Assembly (NCBI GenBank): GCA_964624145.1
Contig: CAZUXT010000007.1
Location: 1-64,000 of the forward strand
Length of the DNA stretch: 64,000 nt
Direction: 5' to 3'
Source: WJMT01 sp964624145
Lineage (GTDB): Bacteria; Acidobacteriota; Aminicenantia; Aminicenantales; Aminicenantaceae
Shown here: piece by piece, positions 57,459 through 64,000 of the stretch
Numbering within the stretch: the stretch's first letter is position 1
Layout of the letters: each line of letters begins with the position of its first letter
Position numbers and translations under genes: made by a program
Notes under the pieces: generated by a model
Told to the model about the DNA's origin: nothing
Databases searched by the model: none
What the model saw: only the letters and a program-made list of their open reading frames with translations

Positions 57459-58715
57459 ATGAATTACGATATAAAAGATATTAATTTTGCTGAGGAGGGG
57501 AAACTTCGTATGGAGTGGGCAGCCAGGTTTATGCCTGTTCTTGCGGATATCAAAGAAAAATTTAAAAAAGAAAAACCTCTCAAGGGGTTAAAAATTTCCG
57601 CATGCCTCCATGTCACAAGTGAAACCGCTAATCTCATGGAAGCCATCAAAGAGGGAGGGGCCCAGGTAGCTTTGACTGCCTCCAATCCGTTAAGCACCCA
57701 GGATGATATTGCAGCTGCATTAGTTAAATTTTATGAGATCCCTGTTTTTTCCATAAACGGGGAGGATAATGAAACCTATTACCGCCACATAAATCAGGCT
57801 TTGGACAACAAGCCGCAGATCACCATGGACGATGGAGCCGACCTGGTCAGTACCATACATTCTCAAAGAAAAGAGTTGTTAAAAGACATCATAGGGGGGA
57901 CTGAAGAGACGACCACAGGAGTGATACGCTTGAAGAGCATGGCCGCTCAAAAAGTGCTGAATTATCCGATTATCGCGGTCAATGATGCCAAAACAAAGCA
58001 TTTATTCGATAACAGATACGGAACAGGCCAGAGCACCATAGACGGCATATTAAGGGCAACGAATATACTCATTGCAGGTACGAACTTTGTGGTCTGTGGC
58101 TATGGATGGTGCGGCCGCGGAGTCTCAATAAGAGCAAGAGGAGCCGGGGCAAAAGTCATTATTTGCGAGGTTGATCCCCTTAGAGCTCTGGAAGCGGTTA
58201 TGGATGGGTTTCAGGTCATGCCTTTGATGAAAGCATCTGAAATAGGTGATATCTTTGTCACTGTCACCGGGGATAAGAATGTTATCTCAGAAGAACACTT
58301 TAATAAGATGAAAGACGGGGCTATTGTTGCCAATTCAGGACATTTTAATGTTGAAATCGATATTCCGGCTCTTTCCAGGATATCGGAACGAAAAAGAAAT
58401 ATCAAAAAGCTTGTAGAGGAATTCACTCTTAAGAACGGACGAAAAATATTTCTCCTTGCAGACGGGCGGCTTTTAAATCTTTCAGCGGCAGAAGGACACC
58501 CTGCCTCTGTTATGGACATGAGTTTTGCGAACCAGGCATTGAGTGTGGCTTACTTGTCAAAAGAAGGAAAAGACCTTAAGAATAAAGTGTACCCGGTGCC
58601 CAAAGAAATTGATGAGGATATAGCTCAGCGAAAATTAAAGGCCATGAACATAGAGATAGACCATTTGACAGACGAGCAAAAAAGATATTTAGAAGGATGG
58701 GAGGAAGGAACCTGA
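57459..58715 (+). CDS. ahcY: Adenosylhomocysteinase
   Basis: A 418-residue NAD-dependent hydrolase that splits S-adenosylhomocysteine to homocysteine and adenosine. It has Ala-Ser-Asn-Pro-Leu-Ser-Thr-Gln-Asp near 80, Asp-Asp-Gly-Ala-Asp near 123, the NAD loop Val-Cys-Gly-Tyr-Gly-Trp-Cys-Gly-Arg-Gly near 208, and Gly-His-Phe-Asn-x-Glu-Ile-Asp near 292. The length fits the short bacterial/archaeal form. AAGAGGAG lies upstream. Its end overlaps the TPR lipoprotein gene by 27 bases on the opposite strand. Confidence 0.96.
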   Translation: MNYDIKDINFAEEGKLRMEWAARFMPVLADIKEKFKKEKPLKGLKISACLHVTSETANLMEAIKEGGAQVALTASNPLSTQDDIAAALVKFYEIPVFSINGEDNETYYRHINQALDNKPQITMDDGADLVSTIHSQRKELLKDIIGGTEETTTGVIRLKSMAAQKVLNYPIIAVNDAKTKHLFDNRYGTGQSTIDGILRATNILIAGTNFVVCGYGWCGRGVSIRARGAGAKVIICEVDPLRALEAVMDGFQVMPLMKASEIGDIFVTVTGDKNVISEEHFNKMKDGAIVANSGHFNVEIDIPALSRISERKRNIKKLVEEFTLKNGRKIFLLADGRLLNLSAAEGHPASVMDMSFANQALSVAYLSKEGKDLKNKVYPVPKEIDEDIAQRKLKAMNIEIDHLTDEQKRYLEGWEEGT

Positions 58716-59495
58716 TGGGTCAAATTTTTTCCTGTTCTCTTCAATGATCTTAAGATAATTATCTATGTTTTTCTTTAATTCAGGATCTTCTGCAGCAGGC
58801 TTGATCTCCAGCAGGATTTTCTCTGCGTTATAATAATCACCGATTTTCATATAGGCGCCTGCTAAATTGAATTTGATATTTATTTCCTCAGGAGCATGTT
58901 TTAACGCCCTTTTATAGCTAGCTATGGCGGCTTCGAATTTTTCAAAATTTTCACAGATCACACCATTAAGATTAAGGGACATAACAAGATTTTCATTGAA
59001 TTCAAGGGACCTCTGTATATATTCAAATGCCTTCTCATTATCCTCTTTTACTAAGTAAAGACGCGCCAGGTTATAGTAGGGGAGTTCCCGGGAATGATAT
59101 TTTTCGTTTGTCGCAGCTTTAAGAAACTCCTGTTCGGCTTTATCCAGCATCCCCATTTCCTGGTACACAGAACCCAGATAATTATGGGCCTCCGCCAATC
59201 CGGGATCCAGGCTCAAGGCTTTTTTGTAGTTCTTTTCAGCTTCCTCGAATTTTCCCAGCATGGTATGTGCCAGTCCCATCCCTAATAACGTCAGTGTGTT
59301 ATCCGGCTGAAGCAATAAAGATCTGTCTAAATGTTTCAGTGACAGCTCCGGCTGTCCGTTATTGATATAGAATATCCCCAGATTGTACTGATAGTTTGGA
59401 TCCTTCTCTCGCTTCTTTTGAAGCCTCTGCTGGCTCGTGGCGCAGGATAACAATAATACACATACCATAAGGATGACGATTGATTTTGTTTTCAT
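58689..59495 (-). CDS. TPR-repeat lipoprotein
   Basis: A 268-residue lipoprotein. The signal ends in a lipobox Leu-Leu-Ser-Cys18. Five to six tetratricopeptide repeats follow (Asn-Leu-Gly-Ile-Phe-Tyr-Ile-Asn-Asn-Gly-Gln-Pro-Glu and similar), close to PilF/BamD-like proteins that support outer-membrane assembly. ATG 59495 has GGGGGT about eight bases upstream; 59510 is an alternative. It is the last gene of the rimO-gpsA operon and converges with ahcY. Confidence 0.87.
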   Translation of the reverse strand: MKTKSIVILMVCVLLLSCATSQQRLQKKREKDPNYQYNLGIFYINNGQPELSLKHLDRSLLLQPDNTLTLLGMGLAHTMLGKFEEAEKNYKKALSLDPGLAEAHNYLGSVYQEMGMLDKAEQEFLKAATNEKYHSRELPYYNLARLYLVKEDNEKAFEYIQRSLEFNENLVMSLNLNGVICENFEKFEAAIASYKRALKHAPEEINIKFNLAGAYMKIGDYYNAEKILLEIKPAAEDPELKKNIDNYLKIIEENRKKFDPSGSFLPSF

Positions 59496-59512
59496 TTGCA
59501 TAACCCCCATAT

Positions 59513-60517
59513 CTAAAATATTTTTTCTTCTTTTAATTTTCTTGTCATGAGGTCCTTAAGGGCTTGTCTTGGATCTTTGTTTTTGTAGAGTATTTCATAC
59601 ATCTGTTCACATATAGGCATTTCTATCTCATAGTCTTCAGCGAGCCTTCGTGCCGATAGAGTAGTTGTAACGCCCTCTGCGACCATTTTCATCTTCTTTA
59701 AAATACTCTGAATGGAATTTCCTTCTCCCAGTTCAAATCCGACATATCTGTTCCTGCTCAATTTTCCTGTGCAGGTAAGGACCAGGTCGCCTATGCCGGC
59801 TAATCCTGAAAAAGTATCAGGCTTGGCACCCATTTTAATTCCCAGTCTCGTTATCTCGGCTATTCCCCTGGTTATGAGTGCTGCCAGTGTATTTCTTCCA
59901 TATCCAAGCCCGTCTGATATTCCGGCAGATATGGCTATGATATTTTTCAAAGCACCGGCAAGCTCGACGCCAAGTATATCTTCGGAAGTGTAGACCCGAA
60001 AGAATTCACTGGAAACAAAAATCTGTATAGTGCGGGCGACAGTGCTTTCCTTTGAGGCGGCAACCACAGCCGTGGGATTGGATTCCGAGACTTCGCGCGC
60101 AAAACTGGGACCGGACAGCACTGCTATTCTTGATGCTATTTCCTGATCAAATATTTCCTGCATCAGCTCGCTCATGCGCTTCAGGGATTTGTATTCAATC
60201 CCCTTGGTCAGACTCACGATTATCTGGTTTTTAGTGAGAAAGGGAGCAATTTTTCCATACATTTCCCTGCAGTATTCTGAAGGAACAGCAATGAATACAA
60301 TATCAGTGCCTTTTAAGGCCTGCTCCAAATCTTTATGGAATGAAACAGTTTGGGGGAATTTAACTCCAGGAAGAAATGTCTTGTTCTCTCTATGGATGGA
60401 GACCGAATCATATATGTCAGGTTCCCGAATCCAGAGTTTTGTTTCAATTTCTTTCCGCCCAAGGTGAATGCCGAAGGCACTCCCCCAACTTCCTCCTCCT
60501 ATGATGCTTGCTATCAT
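59513..60517 (-). CDS. gpsA: Glycerol-3-phosphate dehydrogenase [NAD(P)+]
   Basis: A 334-residue enzyme that makes sn-glycerol-3-phosphate from dihydroxyacetone phosphate for phospholipid synthesis. The Rossmann loop Gly-Gly-Gly-Ser-Trp-Gly-Ser-Ala is at 7-14, Leu-Ser-Gly-Pro-Ser-Phe-Ala-Arg-Glu-Val near 138, catalytic Lys in Glu-Leu-Ala-Gly-Ala-Leu-Lys-Asn near 191, and Gly-Arg-Asn-Thr near 212. It overlaps plsY by four bases, a usual pairing since PlsY uses its product. Confidence 0.97.
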   Translation of the reverse strand: MIASIIGGGSWGSAFGIHLGRKEIETKLWIREPDIYDSVSIHRENKTFLPGVKFPQTVSFHKDLEQALKGTDIVFIAVPSEYCREMYGKIAPFLTKNQIIVSLTKGIEYKSLKRMSELMQEIFDQEIASRIAVLSGPSFAREVSESNPTAVVAASKESTVARTIQIFVSSEFFRVYTSEDILGVELAGALKNIIAISAGISDGLGYGRNTLAALITRGIAEITRLGIKMGAKPDTFSGLAGIGDLVLTCTGKLSRNRYVGFELGEGNSIQSILKKMKMVAEGVTTTLSARRLAEDYEIEMPICEQMYEILYKNKDPRQALKDLMTRKLKEEKIF

Positions 60518-61104
60518 TCTTCTTTCTCTCCCAATTTTCTTTCTTTGCCCTGCATTAAGCGCTTAATATTTTCCCTGTGCTGGAAGACAATAAGAAGGAA
60601 GAGAACCGCTCCAAAAAGGATAAGCTGTTTTTCATATCCGAAAAGCAGGGCAGTCAGCGGAAGGGTCATGATGCCAAGAAGAGAACCTAAAGAAACATAT
60701 TTTGTTAATGCGATGGTAATGAAAAAGACGACAGCGACTACCGCTAATGAAGGCCATGACAGAGCGAGATAAACTCCTGCGGTGGTGGCTACACCCTTTC
60801 CTCCCTTAAACTTTATATATAACGGGAAACAATGCCCTAAAACAGCTAAAAAACCGCAGGAAAGGGAAAAATTTAAGTCATCAAACAATCTTAGGGATAG
60901 AAAGACCGGAATGAATCCTTTGAGTATATCGAACAGGGCAGCCAGAAGTGCGGTTTTTTTGTCTGTGAGCCTCAGAAGGTTTGTAGCCCCCATGCTTTTA
61001 CTTCCGAATTTACGGATATCACGCTTTTTAATCTGCCGGTAGATGAGATATCCACTGGGGACAGATCCCAATAAATATGATAAAAGCGCGTAGATAATCT
61101 TCAT
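60514..61104 (-). CDS. plsY: Acyl-phosphate:glycerol-3-phosphate acyltransferase
   Basis: A 196-residue membrane enzyme with about five to six helices that adds the first acyl chain to glycerol-3-phosphate. It has the family motifs Gly-Ser-Val-Pro-Ser-Gly-Tyr near 12, Ser-Lys-Ser/Gly-Ala-Thr-Asn-Leu near 37, His-Cys-Phe-Pro-Leu-Tyr near 91 and Lys-Gly-Gly-Lys-Gly-Val-Ala-Thr near 100. It overlaps thpR and gpsA by four bases each. Confidence 0.96.
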   Translation of the reverse strand: MKIIYALLSYLLGSVPSGYLIYRQIKKRDIRKFGSKSMGATNLLRLTDKKTALLAALFDILKGFIPVFLSLRLFDDLNFSLSCGFLAVLGHCFPLYIKFKGGKGVATTAGVYLALSWPSLAVVAVVFFITIALTKYVSLGSLLGIMTLPLTALLFGYEKQLILFGAVLFLLIVFQHRENIKRLMQGKERKLGEKEE

Positions 61105-61658
61105 TGTAATTGGCTCTCGTGAAGTATATCATAAATGGCTCCGGATGGTGTCAGTGTGCTCTTAAATAAAGTGATCCGATCCACTTTTGTGACTCCGAAG
61201 TCCTTTTGTTCGGCCCTTTCAAGTTCAGGAAAAAGATCGTGAAGAGCAGGGCCTTTTTTTATTCTTCCTAATGTCAAATGGGGATGAAAACTTCTTTTTT
61301 CCCTTGAAAATCCAATTTTTTCCAGTTCCGTTTCTATCTCCGAGTGGAGTGTTTTCAGAGATTGGTATTCATTGAATCCTGCCCATATGACTTTAGGATT
61401 TCTGCTTTTTTGTGGAAATGTCCCCGCTCCGACACAAGCCAGTTGAAATGATTCGTGATATTGAGAAATATGGTCCATTACTTCTGTTATTTGGTCAGCT
61501 TTTTGTTTCTCTATATTCCCCAGAAATTTAAGTGTGATATGCATAGCCTCAGGTCTTACCCACTTGATCCCTGAACTTATTTTCTTGAATTGAATAACCA
61601 TGCTGTTGAGCTTTTCTTTTATCCTTGGATCAAGTTTAACCGCAATAAAAGTCCTCAT
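61101..61658 (-). CDS. thpR: RNA 2',3'-cyclic phosphodiesterase
   Basis: A 185-residue 2H phosphoesterase. The two catalytic motifs are His-Ile-Thr-Leu near 43 and His-Leu-Thr-Leu near 130. Homologues open 2',3'-cyclic phosphates at RNA ends. ATG 61658 begins Met-Arg-Thr-Phe-Ile-Ala-Val-Lys-Leu, as in the family; an upstream GTG at 61673 overlaps the cinA stop and is an alternative. It sits between cinA and plsY, a setting found in many bacteria. Confidence 0.92.
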   Translation of the reverse strand: MRTFIAVKLDPRIKEKLNSMVIQFKKISSGIKWVRPEAMHITLKFLGNIEKQKADQITEVMDHISQYHESFQLACVGAGTFPQKSRNPKVIWAGFNEYQSLKTLHSEIETELEKIGFSREKRSFHPHLTLGRIKKGPALHDLFPELERAEQKDFGVTKVDRITLFKSTLTPSGAIYDILHESQLQ

Positions 61659-61669
61659 GGAATATTCTT

Positions 61670-62947
61670 TCACTGTTTGATGGATTTAATGTTCTTAAAT
61701 AAAATATGTCTTCTCAACATATCCATTGTTTTTTGTGTCGCCTGGGACTTTACGGAGCCTCTGGTGCCTAAAAATTGGCTCTTATCCACTTTTGTTTCAT
61801 TATTCCAGGATAATGCGGTAAATACAAGACCAACCGGTTTTTCTCTGGTGCCGCCTCCTGGACCGGCAATTCCTGTGATGGCCAGCCCAAAATCAGATCC
61901 TGATTTTTTTCTTATCCCCTCAGCCATTAAACCAGCCACTTCAGCACTTACAGCTCCGTGTTCGGTGATCACATTTTCATCGATTTCAAGCAGATCTCTT
62001 TTTGCTTTATTAGAATAGGCCTGGATTCCCTGTACAAAATAACTTGAACTGCCTGGTACGTTTGTAATCCGGTGACCCAGCAGCCCTCCGGTACAGGATT
62101 CGGCAGTGGATAGTGTATAGTTGTTTTTCAGAAGCAGCTTTCCTATGACTTCCTCCAGTTCTTCATTATTTTCCGAAAAGATATAAATTTTTAAGCGCTC
62201 CTTTAATGATTTGACAAGCGGATTGATCACACTTTCGGCCTTTTCAAAAGAAAAAGGAGAATGGCCGGTTATATGAATTTCTATCTGTCCAGGATAGGCA
62301 AGAACTGAAAATTCGATTTCAGGGGATTTTGGATATAAATCCGAAAGAAGAGTTTCTGTGCTGGATTCTGTAATCCCTGTGATTTTCAAAACTTTACGAA
62401 CATTGAACCCGTTTCTGTGTTTTTCCATTCTGGGCATGACTCCGGACTCAAACAGAGTCTTCAGCTCTACAGGCGGACCGGGCAGAAGAACGGCTGTGAT
62501 CCCTGAGTCCTCAATCCAGAGCCCCGGGGCTGTTCCGACGTTATTTTCAATGACTTCAGATCCTTTGATAACAAAAGCCTGTTTTTTATTGGAAGAGGTC
62601 ATAATCAAGCCTCTTTTTTGAAACCTGCTTTTTATGTATTCCAGCAGTTCATTCCTGAATTCCAGCTCTTTGCCCCATGCTTCTGCAAAAACTTCTCTGG
62701 TCATATCGTCACTGGTAGGGCCCAATCCTCCGATGATAAAAAGCATATCCGCTCTTTTTAGAGCCAGCTTAAAGCAGGATAGCAAAGAAGTGTGGTCATC
62801 TCCAACTATGGTCTTAAAAGTGACTTTAAATCCCAGGTCGTTTAACCGGGATGTGATATACAGTGAGTTTGTATCCTGATAATAAGGAGTCAGAAGCTCG
62901 GAGCCGACAGCGATGATCTCAATTACTGGATTGCTTTTTTTTCTCAT
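61670..62947 (-). CDS. cinA: CinA-family protein (NMN deamidase / molybdopterin-binding-like)
   Basis: A 425-residue full-length CinA. The N-terminal MoCF-like domain (1-170) has Gly-Ser-Glu-Leu-Leu near 15, Gly-Gly-Leu-Gly-Pro-Thr-Ser-Asp-Asp near 74 and Gly-Pro-Pro near 156. The C-terminal deamidase domain (about 260-415) has Thr-Ala-Glu-Ser-Cys-Thr-Gly-Gly-Leu near 280 and Thr-Gly-Ile-Ala-Gly-Pro-Gly-Gly-Gly near 361. CinA removes ammonia from nicotinamide mononucleotide and ADP-ribose-type damage. It overlaps pgpA by four bases. Confidence 0.95.
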   Translation of the reverse strand: MRKKSNPVIEIIAVGSELLTPYYQDTNSLYITSRLNDLGFKVTFKTIVGDDHTSLLSCFKLALKRADMLFIIGGLGPTSDDMTREVFAEAWGKELEFRNELLEYIKSRFQKRGLIMTSSNKKQAFVIKGSEVIENNVGTAPGLWIEDSGITAVLLPGPPVELKTLFESGVMPRMEKHRNGFNVRKVLKITGITESSTETLLSDLYPKSPEIEFSVLAYPGQIEIHITGHSPFSFEKAESVINPLVKSLKERLKIYIFSENNEELEEVIGKLLLKNNYTLSTAESCTGGLLGHRITNVPGSSSYFVQGIQAYSNKAKRDLLEIDENVITEHGAVSAEVAGLMAEGIRKKSGSDFGLAITGIAGPGGGTREKPVGLVFTALSWNNETKVDKSQFLGTRGSVKSQATQKTMDMLRRHILFKNIKSIKQ

Positions 62948-63393
62948 GTTAAAAGGATAACTATATTAAGGATAATACTGGTGTACATTCCAGCAAGGAT
63001 ATCGTCAAGCATAATTCCCCATCCTTTGGAAAATTTTTCCGCCTTTTTGATGAACAGGGGTTTGATTATATCAAAAAAACGAAAAAGGAAGAAAGCGGAT
63101 AAAACTATAATCCAGGATGGTTTCAAAAGGAAAAGAGCCACAAGCTGCCCCAGTACTTCATCTATGACCACCTCACCGGGATCATTTTTTCCCGATAAAG
63201 CCACATACTTGGATGAAGCAGCCACTCCTAATATATAGATAACAAGAAATAAGGGTAATATAAAATGCCAGGTTAACCGGTAAAGTACGTATTTGTAGAT
63301 AAGCACAGTTATCAGACTCGCTAATGTTCCGGGGGCGACCGGAAAGAATCCGATCCCGAAAAAACTGGATATCATCTTTGAAAAAAATTTCAT
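62944..63393 (-). CDS. pgpA: Phosphatidylglycerophosphatase A
   Basis: A 149-residue membrane protein that removes a phosphate from phosphatidylglycerol-phosphate. It has Phe-Pro-Val-Ala-Pro-Gly-Thr near 19, Asp-Pro-Gly-Glu-Val-Val-Ile-Asp-Glu near 70, and a Trp-Gly-Ile-Met-Leu-Asp-Asp segment near 125. The ATG at 63393 overlaps the rimO stop as ATGA and is preferred over 63402, which sits on the ribosome site. With plsY and gpsA it makes this operon mainly a phospholipid unit. Confidence 0.93.
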   Translation of the reverse strand: MKFFSKMISSFFGIGFFPVAPGTLASLITVLIYKYVLYRLTWHFILPLFLVIYILGVAASSKYVALSGKNDPGEVVIDEVLGQLVALFLLKPSWIIVLSAFFLFRFFDIIKPLFIKKAEKFSKGWGIMLDDILAGMYTSIILNIVILLT

Positions 63394-64000
63394 GTTGTGC
63401 ATTCTCCGTATAAATCGTAATCATCACAGCCAGTGATTTTGAATTTTTCAATTTTACCTGAAAAATCACTTCTGTCTTTTATGAGGTCGATATAGACCAA
63501 TCCATCCACCTCAGGGGCTTGATACTGCGTTCTTCCGACCAAAAGAGACGGATCCTCTTCCAACCGTCCTTCAACAATGACATCCATCTGGCGGCCCAGA
63601 TATTTTCTGTTTTTTTTATATGAATTGTCTGATTGGATATCCATGATCTCACGCAGTCTGTTTATCTTTGTTTCATAATTGACCGGATCTCCGAGTCCAT
63701 AGCATTCTGTGTTTTTTTCTCTAGAATAAGCAAAGGCCCCTAAATGATCAAATTGTGCCGCGCGTACAAAATTTTTTAATTCCTCAAATTCTTTTTTTTC
63801 TTCCCCTGGAAAACCAACGATCACTGTGGTTCTTAAAGCAATATCAGGAATTTTTTTTCTCATTTTTTCCATAAGACGTAAAGTCTGGGTTCCGTCCATA
63901 CCTCTTTTCATCCGGTCTAGAATTGTACGGTTTGAGTGCTGGAAAGGACAATCCAGATAAGAACAGATATTTGGCTCATTGAGCACTTCAATCAGGGAAT
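63390..64000 (-). CDS. rimO: Ribosomal protein S12 methylthiotransferase, 3' part
   Basis: The C-terminal 203 or so residues of RimO, a radical SAM enzyme that methylthiolates Asp of S12. Visible parts are Tyr-Leu-Asp-Cys-Pro-Phe-Gln-His (the family has Asp-Ile/Met-Pro-Leu-Gln-His), Met-Lys-Arg-Gly-Met, Thr-Thr-Val-Ile-Val-Gly-Phe-Pro-Gly-Glu, and a C-terminal TRAM domain. The N-terminal MTTase and cluster-binding parts lie beyond the window edge. It is the first visible gene of the operon. Confidence 0.92.
   Translation of the reverse strand, partial: SLIEVLNEPNICSYLDCPFQHSNRTILDRMKRGMDGTQTLRLMEKMRKKIPDIALRTTVIVGFPGEEKKEFEELKNFVRAAQFDHLGAFAYSREKNTECYGLGDPVNYETKINRLREIMDIQSDNSYKKNRKYLGRQMDVIVEGRLEEDPSLLVGRTQYQAPEVDGLVYIDLIKDRSDFSGKIEKFKITGCDDYDLYGECTT

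Overview
The window is a 64 kb piece of a low-to-moderate GC, Gram-negative-type bacterial genome, probably a metagenome-assembled scaffold because it holds a 100-N gap. Outer-membrane genes (a patatin fused to a BamA-type barrel, lipoproteins), large secreted M14, S9 and M16-like peptidases, hydantoinase A/B genes and a stand-alone dihydroorotate-dehydrogenase-like gene together suggest a protein- and peptide-fermenting lineage such as Candidatus Aminicenantes (Acidobacteriota-related). That placement is an inference from gene content; no rRNA gene is present to test it.

Layout. 1-45: 3' half of an initiator tRNA. 178-1877: two membrane proteins. 2000-8134: a nitrogen-control block. Glutamate dehydrogenase and a small partner gene lie behind a near-consensus sigma54 promoter, next to an overlapping operon of a DHOD-like oxidoreductase, a Cache/PAS histidine kinase and an NtrC-type sigma54 activator. 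8304-10653: DNA-end repair and oxidative-stress genes, including an exported nickel superoxide dismutase cut by the gap; the gap is an unmerged 55-bp contig overlap. 10674-21276: a surface-glycan-like locus with two GT4 glycosyltransferases, a pyruvyl transferase, three radical SAM enzymes, a membrane alkaline-phosphatase-superfamily enzyme and a CapK/PaaK-like ligase, arranged divergently around a palindromic promoter. 21352-28845: M14 peptidase, patatin-BamA protein and S9 peptidase. 29006-34153: a receiver protein, a nitrilase-fold protein lacking its catalytic Lys, a NusG paralogue, threonine dehydratase with an amino-acid permease, and an amino-acid racemase. 34171-38924: hydantoinase A, B and a non-canonical Nramp transporter.

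39084-45744: signalling genes. A receiver, a RidA protein with an apparent dual start (lipoprotein and cytosolic), a degenerate HD-GYP protein, a 643-residue protein sharing its N-terminal domain, a degenerate GGDEF protein, and an XRE-ImmA regulator. 45758-53586: PepD dipeptidase, macro domain, two M16-fold proteins that both lack the zinc motif, an NTP-transporter-like protein with a C-terminal helical repeat region, and a STAS protein. 53738-55981: cysC and sat (PAPS synthesis) with an RsbW-like kinase. 56247-58715: metK-ahcY, the S-adenosylmethionine cycle. 58689-64000: a tight operon rimO-pgpA-cinA-thpR-plsY-gpsA-TPR lipoprotein, dominated by phospholipid synthesis.

Common themes are amino-acid catabolism (GDH, threonine dehydratase, permease, racemase, hydantoinases, PepD and secreted peptidases) and sensory proteins that keep a fold but have lost catalytic residues. 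Several genes appear to have very short or no mRNA leaders. No gene-free stretch exceeds about 260 bases. I saw no CRISPR array, transposase or phage gene.
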